A DNA stretch of 64,000 bases from an archaeon (GTDB lineage Archaea; Thermoproteota; Nitrososphaeria; Nitrososphaerales; Nitrosopumilaceae), in the NCBI GenBank assembly GCA_024276695.1, contig JAJRWR010000026.1, positions 1 through 64,000 of the forward strand, given 5' to 3'. Position numbers and translations under genes: made by a program. Below, one piece after another: positions 50,686-59,667 of the stretch (within the stretch, counting starts at the first letter, position 1; each line of letters opens with the position of its first letter). Under the pieces are notes generated by a model. That model was not told the DNA's origin and searched no databases. It saw only the letters and a program-made list of their open reading frames with translations.

Positions 50686-51294
50686 TTGATACACTGTCCT
50701 GATATACCAAATCTAGAAGTGCTAATTGGTATGTTGGTAAAGTGCAGTGTAGATTCATTAGAATTTGAAAATATCTCTCATTCTGTAACTCTAGTTCCTA
50801 GATTAGAATATTCTATGAATCTATTGAATGAAATAATAGATGTTCTTAATGATAAACAATCTGAGTTAAAAGAAACAAACAAAGATTTAGTTCATGATTT
50901 TGATGAATCAAATAAAATTCATGTTGATGCACTAACTCTAGAACATCTTGTGATGTATTGTTTGGAAATTTTACTCCAAGTAAAAAAAAGTGCGAGACAA
51001 ATTTCTAATGTTGGTAGCATTCCTGAAATTTTGCCTTCTTCTATTCCCATGATTCGAACTGTTAGTGCTCAACTGTTTGGCATAATTCCAAATTGCAGTC
51101 AAAAATTATCTGAAATATCTGTTCACTTGGGCAGTATCGTGCTTGATTCTGCTGCTCTCACTACAGCAAGATTTGATTTTAGTCAATCAAACACAGAGTC
51201 ATCTACTTTACTTAATGAAGTAAAATTGATGGTCGGCTCTAAATTAAGTAAGCGGTATCCTAATCTTGATTTTTTTAAATTATCCAATACTTGA
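50686..51294 (+). CDS. CdvB/ESCRT-III-like helical protein (tentative)
   Basis: The 202-aa helical protein carries LEHLVMYCLEILLQVKKSARQISNVGSIPEILPSSIPMIRTVSAQLFGIIPNCSQKLSEISVHLGSIVLDSAALTTARFDFS. This resembles the core of CdvB/ESCRT-III proteins, where a helical hairpin is followed by an IPxxxxxLxEIxxxLxxI segment. It sits two genes upstream of CdvC. In the family, such proteins form the division ring that Vps4-type ATPases remodel. The TTG at 50686 and the ATG at 50731 are both possible starts. No MIM motif is clear. The homology call is by pattern only. Confidence 0.55.
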   Translation: MIHCPDIPNLEVLIGMLVKCSVDSLEFENISHSVTLVPRLEYSMNLLNEIIDVLNDKQSELKETNKDLVHDFDESNKIHVDALTLEHLVMYCLEILLQVKKSARQISNVGSIPEILPSSIPMIRTVSAQLFGIIPNCSQKLSEISVHLGSIVLDSAALTTARFDFSQSNTESSTLLNEVKLMVGSKLSKRYPNLDFFKLSNT

Positions 51295-51295
51295 C

Positions 51296-51781
51296 ATGTT
51301 AAATCAAAAACGAGATTTTTCAAAGGATGTAGCACGTATTAGATCAATTTCTTCCAAAATTGACAAAAAATTAACTGAAATGAAATCTACTGATGATTCT
51401 AAAATTGACAAACTTTCTTTAGAGGAATTGCAGGATTTGGATAAAATTGTTGGAATTGCTGATTTCATGATGTGTAAATATATAGATAAAAAAGAAATGC
51501 GTTCAATTTTAAAATATTTTACATCAATAATTAGTGAGACTGCAAGTTCTTTGGTGGATTTGGACGATGAGGTATCTGAATTGATACTTTCAGCTGAGGA
51601 TTCAATAAACAAGGTCAAAGACATGCATGTTCATATTTCTGAAAAGTCTGATTTTAAAAAAAAATATCATGATGGGCCTGACTACAATAAACATGAAACA
51701 AGTGCAATTAATTTAACCAATTTTGCTACTGAGATTCACACCGTAGAATACCAACAAAATCCTTCAGGAGATACTGCGTAG
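51296..51781 (+). CDS. helical protein in the cdv cluster
   Basis: The track start (51266) overlaps the previous gene; the ATG at 51296 directly follows its stop. The 161-aa protein (MLNQKRDFSKDVARIRSISSKIDKKLTEMKS...LEELQDLDKIVGIADFMMCKYIDKKEMRSILKYFTSIISETASSLVDLDDEVSELILSAEDSINKVKDM) is helical and coiled-coil-like with a polar tail (YHDGPDYNKHETSAINLTNF). It may be a second, diverged ESCRT-III-type subunit or an adaptor for CdvC. No family is recognised. It lies nine bases upstream of cdvC. Confidence 0.55.
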   Translation: MLNQKRDFSKDVARIRSISSKIDKKLTEMKSTDDSKIDKLSLEELQDLDKIVGIADFMMCKYIDKKEMRSILKYFTSIISETASSLVDLDDEVSELILSAEDSINKVKDMHVHISEKSDFKKKYHDGPDYNKHETSAINLTNFATEIHTVEYQQNPSGDTA

Positions 51782-51790
51782 GTAATTAAG

Positions 51791-52984
51791 ATGAGTTTGG
51801 CCCCACAAGAATTAGAAAACACAGCAAGCAAATATGCTTCTGAAGCTATCAAATTTGACTCTCAAGGTGCACGTGGTATGGCAATCACCAATTATCAACA
51901 AGCAATTGATGCCCTTGTGAAATTATTACAGCTTTATCCTAATAGTAAACTGAACCAAATCTATAAAGAACGATGTAATTCTTACCATGGTAGAATTAAT
52001 GCATTACAACAGGCTCATGGTGTTGAACCTGTAGTTGATCCTAAAGCTTCTGATGCAGATCAAAAGAAATCTGTTCAGAGACAAGAAAATGAAAATGATT
52101 TTGAAGAATTAATCATGAAAGAAAAACCTGATATTACTTGGGATCAAGTAATTGGTTTAGATGATGCAAAAAGTGCATTACGTGAATCAATAGTATATCC
52201 TACGAAAAGACCTGATCTGTTTCCACTTGGATGGCCAAAAGGAATGTTACTGTATGGTCCACCAGGAACCGGAAAAACTATGCTTGCGGCAGCAACTGCA
52301 AATGAGATGGATGGTTATTTCATAAATGTGGATGCATCATCTATGATGAGTAAATGGTTGGGAGAGGCAGAAAAGAATGTTTCAAAATTATTTGCGATGG
52401 CAAGACAATATGCTGAGAAAGAAGGTAAACCTGTAATTTTATTTGTAGATGAAGTAGATTCTCTGTTAGGTTCTAGAAATAGTGAGGTCGGGGGGGAAGT
52501 TAGAACTAAAAATCAATTTCTAACTGAGATGGATGGTGTTAATGGTAAAGGTAAACAATTGATGCTTTATGTAATTGGGGCAACAAACAAACCATGGAGT
52601 CTTGATTGGCCATTCCTTAGAAGATTCCAAAAGAGAATTTATGTTTCCCTGCCCACGCAAGCTGCGAGAGAAAATCTCTTTGATCAATATACTGCTAAAT
52701 TAAATAAAAATATGAGTGTGAACAATAAAGATTTAGCAAAACTATTTGATGGATACAGTGCAAGTGATATCAAAGATGTCTGCCAAGCAGCCCAAATCAA
52801 AACAGTCCATGAAATTTTTAACGCTCCTGATTATCACGAACCAATTGAAGGTGAGGAACCAGTTCAACCAAGAGACCTTACAACAGCTGATTTCAAAAAT
52901 ATCATGGAGAGAAGAAAACCAAGTGTTTCAACTGAAATGGTTCACGCTTATCACAAGTGGAGCGCAGAGTTCCAAGCACTCTAA
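51791..52984 (+). CDS. cdvC: CdvC, Vps4-type AAA ATPase of the archaeal division/ESCRT system
   Basis: An N-terminal MIT domain (about residues 5-80, ASKYASEAIKFDSQGARGMAITNYQQAIDALVKLLQL) binds ESCRT-III tails. The AAA module has Walker A YGPPGTGKTML near 155, Walker B VILFVDEVDSLLGSR near 217, sensor 1 IGATNKPW, and Arg finger FLRRFQKRIYV. The C-terminal Vps4 region ends FKNIMERRKPSVSTEMVHAYHKWSAEF. It extracts ESCRT-III subunits during membrane scission at division. In Nitrosopumilus cdvC is scattered from cdvA and cdvB, as I recall, so the helical genes upstream here are notable. The length is normal. Confidence 0.93.
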   Translation: MSLAPQELENTASKYASEAIKFDSQGARGMAITNYQQAIDALVKLLQLYPNSKLNQIYKERCNSYHGRINALQQAHGVEPVVDPKASDADQKKSVQRQENENDFEELIMKEKPDITWDQVIGLDDAKSALRESIVYPTKRPDLFPLGWPKGMLLYGPPGTGKTMLAAATANEMDGYFINVDASSMMSKWLGEAEKNVSKLFAMARQYAEKEGKPVILFVDEVDSLLGSRNSEVGGEVRTKNQFLTEMDGVNGKGKQLMLYVIGATNKPWSLDWPFLRRFQKRIYVSLPTQAARENLFDQYTAKLNKNMSVNNKDLAKLFDGYSASDIKDVCQAAQIKTVHEIFNAPDYHEPIEGEEPVQPRDLTTADFKNIMERRKPSVSTEMVHAYHKWSAEFQAL

Positions 52985-53052
52985 TCGAACTTCATTCTTT
53001 GCGATCAACTTTTTGAATCTTCATTGCACACAAAACTTAAATTCATAGTAAC

Positions 53053-54213
53053 TTGGACTTTACGAGGGTCACAATTACTACAAAGAAATCAAACCACGCA
53101 AACAAGTTTGGGAAACTGATTTTTGATGATGGCACTGTTCTTGATGGTCAAGGTTTTGGTTATTCTACAACTGTTTTTGGAGAAATTGTCTTTAATACTG
53201 GAATGGTGGGTTATACTGAGGCCCTCACTGATCCATCATACAATGGCCAAATTCTCACTTTGACATATCCTCTAATTGGAAATTACGGGGTTCCTGATCC
53301 ATCCATCACAGATGATGACGGAATACCAAAATTCTTTGAATCTAACAAAATACAAATTCGTGGTTTAGTGGTACATGAATTATCATTAACTGCAAGTCAT
53401 TGGAATCTTACTATGACCCTAGATGAATGGATGAATAATGAAAAGGTGCCAGGAATTTCCGGCATTGATACTCGAGAGTTGACAAAAAAACTTCGAACTA
53501 GTGGTGTTATGATGGCAGCACTTGTCGTATCTGAGACTGAGATTGACGTTGAATCAGTAAAAAAACAACTAAAATCCGCAAAGCATTATGATTCTGAACA
53601 ATTTATGGATGTGGTATCTACAAAAGAAGAACAAGTATTTGGAAATGATGAAAAATCTGTCGTAGTGATTGATACAGGTGCCAAAAATGCAATTTTAAGA
53701 AATGTTAGAGAACTTGGTTATAAAGTCATTCTAGTTCCATGGAATACTTCTTATGAAAAAATAGTATCTTACAACCCCCGAGGTGTAGTTCTAAGTAGTG
53801 GTCCAGGTGATCCTCAAAAGTGTCCTGATACAATTGATACTGCTAAAAAATTAATTGAAAACAATGTACCTACATTAGGTATTTGTTTAGGTGCACAAAT
53901 AATTGGGATTGCAGGGAATACTGAAACTTATAAACTAAAGTATGGGCATCGTGGGCAAAACAAACCTTGTATCAATTTAGAAGATAATCAAGTATATGTC
54001 ACAAGTCAAAATCATGGATATGGAATTACTCCGGAATCTATTGAAAAATCTGATTTTAAATTATGGTTTACAAATGCAGACGACAAAACAGTAGAAGGCA
54101 TAAAACACAAAAAACAAAATTGTGTTGCAGTACAGTTTCATCCCGAAGCTGCTCCTGGCCCTTTTGATTGCAAATTTGTCTTTGAAGAACTAAAAAAGTT
54201 TATGGAGAAATAA
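53053..54213 (+). CDS. carA: carbamoyl-phosphate synthase, small (glutaminase) subunit
   Basis: The 386-aa protein starts on TTG and has the CarA N-domain (KLIFDDGTVLDGQGFGYSTTVFGEIVFNTGMVGYTEALTDPSYNGQILTLTYPLIGNYG). The class I amidotransferase domain has GVVLSSGPGDPQ, the nucleophile Cys in TLGICLGAQIIGIA, and the catalytic His-x-Glu in VAVQFHPEAAPGP. It releases ammonia from glutamine and passes it to CarB for pyrimidine and arginine synthesis. It is followed after three bases by carB. No ATG lies near the start, and the TTG is the only reasonable choice. Confidence 0.93.
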   Translation: MDFTRVTITTKKSNHANKFGKLIFDDGTVLDGQGFGYSTTVFGEIVFNTGMVGYTEALTDPSYNGQILTLTYPLIGNYGVPDPSITDDDGIPKFFESNKIQIRGLVVHELSLTASHWNLTMTLDEWMNNEKVPGISGIDTRELTKKLRTSGVMMAALVVSETEIDVESVKKQLKSAKHYDSEQFMDVVSTKEEQVFGNDEKSVVVIDTGAKNAILRNVRELGYKVILVPWNTSYEKIVSYNPRGVVLSSGPGDPQKCPDTIDTAKKLIENNVPTLGICLGAQIIGIAGNTETYKLKYGHRGQNKPCINLEDNQVYVTSQNHGYGITPESIEKSDFKLWFTNADDKTVEGIKHKKQNCVAVQFHPEAAPGPFDCKFVFEELKKFMEK

Positions 54214-54216
54214 AAA

Positions 54217-57200
54217 TTGCCAAAAAATGAATCGTTAAAGAAAATTCTTGTACTGGGAAGCGGTGCTATTAAAATTGGAGAAGCTGGAGAATTTGATTAT
54301 TCTGGAAGTCAGTGTCTTAAAGCAATTCGTGAAGATGGGCTGAACAGTGTTTTAATTAATCCCAACATTGCAACAATTCAGACTGATACAAGATTTGCTG
54401 ATCAAGTGTATTTACTTCCAGTAAATGCTGAATATGTTGAATCAATTATTGAAAAAGAAAGACCTGATGGAATCATGCTGGCATACGGTGGGCAAACTGC
54501 TCTAAATTGTGGAGTAAATCTAGATGAGGTTGGGATTCTCAAAAAATATGGAGTAAATGTGCTTGGTACTCAGATTCAGGGTATTAAGAAAACCGAAGAT
54601 AGACAACTATTCAAAGATTCAATGAATGAATCAGGCGTTCCTGTGCTGAAAAGTAAGACTGTGAATAATTTTGAGGATGCTAAAAAGGCCGCAGAAGAAC
54701 TATGCTACCCTGTAATTATTCGAGTTGCATATACACTTGGAGGTCGAGGTGGTGGTGTTGCGTATAATGAAATTGAATTACATGAAATTGTAGAACGTGG
54801 TCTTAAAGCGAGCCTTGTCAAACAAGTTCTTGTTGAGGAATACATTGGTCATTGGAAACAAATTGAATATGAAGTAATGCAAGATTATGATGGAAATAAT
54901 GTAATTATTTGCAATATGGAAAATGTTCTATCTATGAAAGCACATACTGGTGATAACATTGTAGTTGCCCCATCTCAAACAATAGATAATCATGAATACC
55001 ACATGTTACGTTCTGCCGCATTACGTGCAACAAAACATGTTGGAATTGTAGGTGAATGTAATATACAATATGCACTTGCCCCTGATTCTGACAAATATGT
55101 TGCAATTGAAATCAACCCAAGACTTTCACGTTCATCTGCATTAGCAAGTAAAGCCACGGGATATCCTTTAGCATACATGTCTGCAAAAATTGGATTAGGT
55201 TATAATTTATCAGAACTAGTTAATAGAATCACAAAAAATACCACTGCATGTTTTGAACCATCCCTTGATTATATTGTATGTAAGCATCCTCGATGGGACT
55301 TTGACAAATTTGAATTGGTAAATAGAAGACTTGGACCTACAATGAAATCTGTTGGGGAGGTAATGGCAGTTGGTAGAACATTTGAAGAATCATTTCAAAA
55401 AGCGATTAGAATGTTGGATATTGGAAATGATGGATTAGTTTTGAATCGTTCTAACGGTGAAAAGTATACTGAAGAAGATATTGAATATAAACTATCTCAT
55501 CATGATGATCAAATTCTTTATCACGTTGCAATTGCATTAAAGATGGGAATTTCAGTTGAACGAATTTACAAATTATCCACTGTTGATCCTTGGTTTGTAG
55601 AAAAAATAAAAAATATTGTAAATATTGAAGAAAAACTCAAAAAATCAGAACTTGATAAATCTCTGATGTGGGATGCCAAAAAAACTGGCTTTTCTGATAA
55701 GCAAATTGCTCGTGCTAAAGACAAAACTCCTGACGAAATACGTAATCTGAGAAAGAAATTAGGTGTAATTCCATCTGTAAAACAAATTGATACTCTTGCT
55801 GCTGAATGGCCTGCCGTTACTAACTACTTGTATCTGACCTATGGAGGGTATTCTAATGATGTTATGATTCCTAAAGACGAACATGGAATTGTTGTACTTG
55901 GCGCAGGCCCTTATAGAATTGGTAGTAGTGTTGAATTTGATTGGGGTACTGTTAACATGGTTTGGGGTCTTCAGGAAAATGGCGAGAAAAGTGTTTCAGT
56001 AGTTAATTGTAATCCTGAAACTGTCTCAACTGATTATGATATTTGTACCAGATTGTATTTTGAGGAATTAACTCAAGAAAGAATTTTGGATATTACCGAA
56101 TTTGAAAATCCTAAAGGAATCATTACCTGCGTTGGTGGACAAACTGCAAATAACTTGACTCTTGGCCTTGCACAACATGGAGTGAATATTCTAGGTACCA
56201 GTGCATATGATGTTGATAAGGCAGAAGACCGTTCTAAATTCAGTGCCGAACTTGATAAACTTCATATTCAGCAACCACGATGGCAAGCATTTTCAAATCT
56301 TAATGAGGCAAAATCTTTTGCACAAGAAGTAGAATTCCCTGTAATTGTAAGGCCTTCATATGTTTTATCCGGAGCTGCAATGAAAGTTGTTTGGTCTCAA
56401 GAAGAACTAAAAACGTATATCAAAGAAGCAACAGATGTATCTCCTGATCATCCTGTTGTAATTTCAAAATTCATGTTACACTCACTTGAAGTTGATGTAG
56501 ATGGAATTAGTAATGGTAAAGAAGTTGTGATTGGTGCAATTGTTGAACATATTGACAGTGCGGGTGTTCACTCTGGAGATGCTATGATGGTAATTCCACC
56601 GTGGCGTCTAAGTAACAAAACTATTGAAACAATTAATGAATATTCTAAAAAGATTGCTTTAACATTTAATGTCAAAGGACCATTCAACCTGCAATTTTTA
56701 GTTCATGATGATCATGTGTATGTAATAGAGCTAAACATCAGGGCCTCCCGTTCTATGCCGTTTGTTTCAAAATTAGTAAAAACAAACCTGATTTCTCTTG
56801 CTGCAAAAGCAATATTGGATAAACCCCTGCCTAAAATCCCTGGAAACAAATGGCAAAAAATACGCAACTATGGGATTAAGGTGCCTCAGTTCTCCTTTAT
56901 GCAATTAGAGGGCGCAGACATTGCACTTGGTGTTGAAATGCAGTCCACTGGTGAAGCAGCGTGTTTTGGAAATAGTTTCTATGATGCATTATCTAAAGGA
57001 TTGACTTCTGTTGGATATAATTTACCTGACAAGGGATCTGCATTAGTAACAGTTGGCGGTGCTCAGAACAAAGAAAAATTAATTCCAACAATCGCAAAAC
57101 TAAAACAGTTGGGATTCAAAATTTTAGCAACCGAGCACACTGCAGAATTTTTTGAAGGAAAAATTGGTCAAGTTGAAATTGTACACAAAATTTCAGAACC

Positions 57201-57459
57201 TGAAAGAAAACCAAATATTTCTGATTTATTGTATGAAAGAAAAATTGATTTTATCATAAATATTCCAAATACGTCTACATTAGAAAAATACGTTGGAATG
57301 CTTGATGATGAATATCAGATTAGACGTAAATCTCTTGAATTGGGAATTCCTGTACTCACTACTATTGAATTGGCTGACTCATTTGTAAAAACATTGGAGT
57401 GGTTACGTGATAATGAGACTACCAAAGATCCTATTGAGCCTTATGATGAGTATGAATAA
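54217..57459 (+). CDS. carB: carbamoyl-phosphate synthase, large subunit
   Basis: The 1080-aa protein is the fused two-half CarB. The first half opens ILVLGSGAIKIGEAGEFDYSGSQ and carries ATP-grasp VIIRVAYTLGGRGGGVAYNE. The second half opens VVLGAGPYRIGSSVEFDWGTVN with its own ATP-grasp VIVRPSYVLSGAAMKVVW. A C-terminal MGS-like allosteric domain ends the chain (SALVTVGGAQNKEKLIPTIAKLKQLGFKILATEHTAEF). It makes carbamoyl phosphate from bicarbonate, ATP and ammonia channelled from CarA. Starts on TTG at 54217 (MPKNESLKK). The motifs are complete. Confidence 0.95.
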   Translation: MPKNESLKKILVLGSGAIKIGEAGEFDYSGSQCLKAIREDGLNSVLINPNIATIQTDTRFADQVYLLPVNAEYVESIIEKERPDGIMLAYGGQTALNCGVNLDEVGILKKYGVNVLGTQIQGIKKTEDRQLFKDSMNESGVPVLKSKTVNNFEDAKKAAEELCYPVIIRVAYTLGGRGGGVAYNEIELHEIVERGLKASLVKQVLVEEYIGHWKQIEYEVMQDYDGNNVIICNMENVLSMKAHTGDNIVVAPSQTIDNHEYHMLRSAALRATKHVGIVGECNIQYALAPDSDKYVAIEINPRLSRSSALASKATGYPLAYMSAKIGLGYNLSELVNRITKNTTACFEPSLDYIVCKHPRWDFDKFELVNRRLGPTMKSVGEVMAVGRTFEESFQKAIRMLDIGNDGLVLNRSNGEKYTEEDIEYKLSHHDDQILYHVAIALKMGISVERIYKLSTVDPWFVEKIKNIVNIEEKLKKSELDKSLMWDAKKTGFSDKQIARAKDKTPDEIRNLRKKLGVIPSVKQIDTLAAEWPAVTNYLYLTYGGYSNDVMIPKDEHGIVVLGAGPYRIGSSVEFDWGTVNMVWGLQENGEKSVSVVNCNPETVSTDYDICTRLYFEELTQERILDITEFENPKGIITCVGGQTANNLTLGLAQHGVNILGTSAYDVDKAEDRSKFSAELDKLHIQQPRWQAFSNLNEAKSFAQEVEFPVIVRPSYVLSGAAMKVVWSQEELKTYIKEATDVSPDHPVVISKFMLHSLEVDVDGISNGKEVVIGAIVEHIDSAGVHSGDAMMVIPPWRLSNKTIETINEYSKKIALTFNVKGPFNLQFLVHDDHVYVIELNIRASRSMPFVSKLVKTNLISLAAKAILDKPLPKIPGNKWQKIRNYGIKVPQFSFMQLEGADIALGVEMQSTGEAACFGNSFYDALSKGLTSVGYNLPDKGSALVTVGGAQNKEKLIPTIAKLKQLGFKILATEHTAEFFEGKIGQVEIVHKISEPERKPNISDLLYERKIDFIINIPNTSTLEKYVGMLDDEYQIRRKSLELGIPVLTTIELADSFVKTLEWLRDNETTKDPIEPYDEYE

Positions 57460-57497
57460 TTTTTAAAAACATACCACTAAGTATTCTACAAAATAGT

Positions 57498-57695
57498 ATG
57501 CCAAAAATTCTCTGATGACGAACTTGATGAAGTAAAATTAAGAAATTTGATACTGATGGAATCCAATTTGTTTATTTAAAAAATGATGCAAAGAAAAATT
57601 TTGTAAAAATAAAGATTGCAGAATTCAAATTCAAAGATATTTTGGTTTTTCTTGATGAACATGGACTTGTACAAAGAACTACGTTTGATGATTAA
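57498..57695 (+). pseudogene. frameshifted small gene after carB (two compensating A-run indels)
   Basis: ATG CCA AAA... at 57498 is followed one frame over by SDDELDEVKL (57511 on), and then back in the first frame by KKFDTDGIQFVYLKNDAKKNFVKIKIAEFKFKDILVFLDEHGLVQRTTFDD, ending at 57695. Removing one A near 57503-57507 and adding one near 57538-57543 would give a continuous 66-aa protein MPKFSDDELDEVKLKKFDTDG... Both shifts are in A-rich runs. Either the gene is decayed or the assembly has indel errors. No family is recognised. Confidence 0.5.
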
Positions 57696-57769
57696 ACCTA
57701 TATTTCATGATCTTACGTTTTATCGTATTTCTGAAAAAAAGATTTGGTTGCTAATTTACGCTTAAACCA

Positions 57770-57936
57770 AATGATGATTGGAACAAGAACAGTCATACAT
57801 CAAATGTCGCATGCCAAAACTGCGGCTATTTTTATGAAATTCGTGTTGGATGCTGTGAAACTGTCAAACATGGGCAAAATCGAAAAGATGTCCTAACTGT
57901 GTTGAAAAAGGAATGTTTCTAGCAAAATTTACCTGA
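57770..57936 (+). pseudogene. frameshifted small zinc-ribbon gene
   Basis: In one frame the sequence reads NDDWNKNSHTSNVACQNCGYFYEIRVGCCETVKHG, and one base further the frame continues WAKSKRCPNCVEKGMFLAKFT and stops at 57936. CxNC and CPNC would form one zinc ribbon if joined, so the shift at about 57870 breaks it. No start codon is seen in the first frame. The stop lies just before the convergent metallophosphoesterase end. It may be decayed or affected by a sequencing indel, like its neighbour. Confidence 0.45.
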
Positions 57937-58689
57937 TCAAATCACTTGTTTGATATTTGATTCGTTTCCGATAATTGTTCCATCCAATGTTATGATTCTT
58001 GCTTTTGATATTTCCTTTATCTTGTTGATGATCGGTGAGATGGATTTTTTGTATTGTTTTCTATGGGTCGCGTAAAAATATTTGTTAAATGATGGGATTA
58101 TTGTAATTTCAATCTCACCTGATTTATTTGGAAATATGTTTTCTTTCTCTGTTTTAATTGAAACCCATACCATTTGACCATTTATTATTGAATCCTCTTG
58201 GAAAAAAACTGGATGAATGTGGCCCATGATGATTTTATCCACGTGAGAAAAATTCTCTGATGGCATTATGTGCCCATGTGTTAATAAAATATTTTCTTCT
58301 ACCATTCCAGTTGAACTAATCATTGAAATATTATCTGGTATCAGTCTCTGAATATCTGTATCATGATTTCCTGGAATTAATATCACGTCACACTTTTCTC
58401 TTATTTTTTTGAAAAATAATGGAACTTCATCCCATTCATTTTTTGATATATTTTTGATACTTGATTTGATGTCTCCTAACAAAATTACTGAATCTGGTTT
58501 TTCTGAATCAATAATTTTGGATAATTCCTGAATTGACTCATTTATTGTTGAATTTTTACCTATGAAAATTTTATTTGATGCCATGCTGTTTTCAAATCCT
58601 ATGTGAATATCTGTAACTACCAGACTCTTTTTTTTACCTTCTAAAATCAGAACAGGTTTAGATGGAACTATTCTAGTTTGCAACATCAA
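57937..58689 (-). CDS. calcineurin-like metallophosphoesterase (ligase-associated YfcE/MJ0037-type)
   Basis: The 250-aa enzyme shows the metal-binding series SLVVTDIHIGFE, VILLGDIK, VILIPGNHDTDIQ, ILLTHGHIMPSEN and KIIMGHIHPVFF. These are all the Asp/Asn/His ligands of a two-metal phosphoesterase. Members of this archaeal group are often found near helicase or DNA-ligase genes, but here the neighbours are carB and a SWIM protein. The substrate is unknown. The minus-strand ATG lies divergent from the SWIM gene with about 30 bp between. Confidence 0.87.
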   Translation of the reverse strand: MMLQTRIVPSKPVLILEGKKKSLVVTDIHIGFENSMASNKIFIGKNSTINESIQELSKIIDSEKPDSVILLGDIKSSIKNISKNEWDEVPLFFKKIREKCDVILIPGNHDTDIQRLIPDNISMISSTGMVEENILLTHGHIMPSENFSHVDKIIMGHIHPVFFQEDSIINGQMVWVSIKTEKENIFPNKSGEIEITIIPSFNKYFYATHRKQYKKSISPIINKIKEISKARIITLDGTIIGNESNIKQVI

Positions 58690-58720
58690 AGTTATACTGT
58701 AGATATATGATTAAATCCTT

Positions 58721-59023
58721 ATGAACAAAGACGTGGATCGAATCCAATGTGTTGTTTCTGAAAAACGTGTAAAGTTGCATGTTTTTGAGCCCACCCAAAG
58801 AAAGATCTGGACTGTAGTTGGAAAAGGTAAGGAGCACTGGATTGATCCTGATAGTAATTATTGTTCTTGTCCTGGATTTTATTTTGGCAAATTAAATGGG
58901 AAAACTACTTGCTATCATTTAGAATCTGCACATCTTGCTAGGAGTGAAAACAAAGTAGAGAAAATTACCTTTTCTGATGATGAATTTGCTGATTTTCTTT
59001 CAGGACTGATTTCTGATTTGTAA
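58721..59023 (+). CDS. SWIM zinc-finger protein
   Basis: The 100-aa protein has the SWIM pattern CxCx(n)CxH in DSNYCSCPGFYFGKLNGKTTCYHLESAHLAR, preceded by WTVVGKGKEHWIDPDSN, and a short acidic tail. SWIM domains bind DNA or protein. In archaea, small SWIM proteins have been linked to RecA-family (Shu-like) repair, but no partner is seen next to it. The start ATG (MNKDVDRIQCVV) is the first in frame. Confidence 0.82.
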   Translation: MNKDVDRIQCVVSEKRVKLHVFEPTQRKIWTVVGKGKEHWIDPDSNYCSCPGFYFGKLNGKTTCYHLESAHLARSENKVEKITFSDDEFADFLSGLISDL

Positions 59024-59071
59024 TAATTATTTATTCGAACTTGTTAATAACTAGAAATTTCTAACAAATTC

Positions 59072-59323
59072 ATGGATGAAGAACAACAAAATTCTGAAAT
59101 AGAGAAAATTGCAAATCTTATGCTTCATGATGATATTTCACCTGACGAACAAGATGTTGCCAAACTAGAAAAATACAAAAATCAGATCAAAGAAGATTGT
59201 GATCTTGATGATGAAGAATCTATGAAAATAGTTTATGAGTCATTACTTTATAGAAAATTAAAAAATTCTGATTCAAGTGATATTTTAGAAAAAGGTACTG
59301 ATTTTGGAGCGGGATTCAGTTAA
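59072..59323 (+). CDS. 83-aa acidic hypothetical protein
   Basis: MDEEQQNSEIEKIANLMLHDDISPDEQDVAKLEKYKNQIKEDCDLDDEESMKIVYESLLYRKLKNSDSSDILEKGTDFGAGFS is acidic and helical. Its general type resembles the acidic protein at 31539. It follows the SWIM gene by about 50 bp on the same strand and converges with the next gene one base away. The function is unknown. Confidence 0.55.
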   Translation: MDEEQQNSEIEKIANLMLHDDISPDEQDVAKLEKYKNQIKEDCDLDDEESMKIVYESLLYRKLKNSDSSDILEKGTDFGAGFS

Positions 59324-59324
59324 T

Positions 59325-59624
59325 CTATTTTAATGGTATAGAATCTATATCATTTTTTGAAGCCCCTTTCCAAAGACCAATCATTCCTTCTGGCTCTACT
59401 TCTTCAACTTTGGTAATTTGTTGAATCTTTATGTGATCTGGGTTTGGAGGCATCCATAGCATTGCCATGTAATCGCCTACATTTCCAACTTTAGTTGGTG
59501 AGGCCATGACGACTTTATCTGCTGAAAATCCTTTCGCAGTTAATGCGTTTGTTGCTTTTTCTTTAAGATCCACTCTTCCGTGTAGGAACAAATAGACATC
59601 TTTCTGAGTATCAATTTCTGCCAT
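59325..59624 (-). CDS. 99-aa hypothetical protein
   Basis: MAEIDTQKDVYLFLHGRVDLKEKATNALTAKGFSADKVVMASPTKVGNVGDYMAMLWMPPNPDHIKIQQITKVEEVEPEGMIGLWKGASKNDIDSIPLK shows alternating strand and helix, which may be a small ferredoxin-like or ACT-like fold. No family is recognised. It is divergent from the ATPase subunit F gene with about 40 bp between. Confidence 0.55.
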   Translation of the reverse strand: MAEIDTQKDVYLFLHGRVDLKEKATNALTAKGFSADKVVMASPTKVGNVGDYMAMLWMPPNPDHIKIQQITKVEEVEPEGMIGLWKGASKNDIDSIPLK

Positions 59625-59667
59625 GAATTAACTGGTTTTTCAAACTAAATCAATCTTTCCTGATCTA

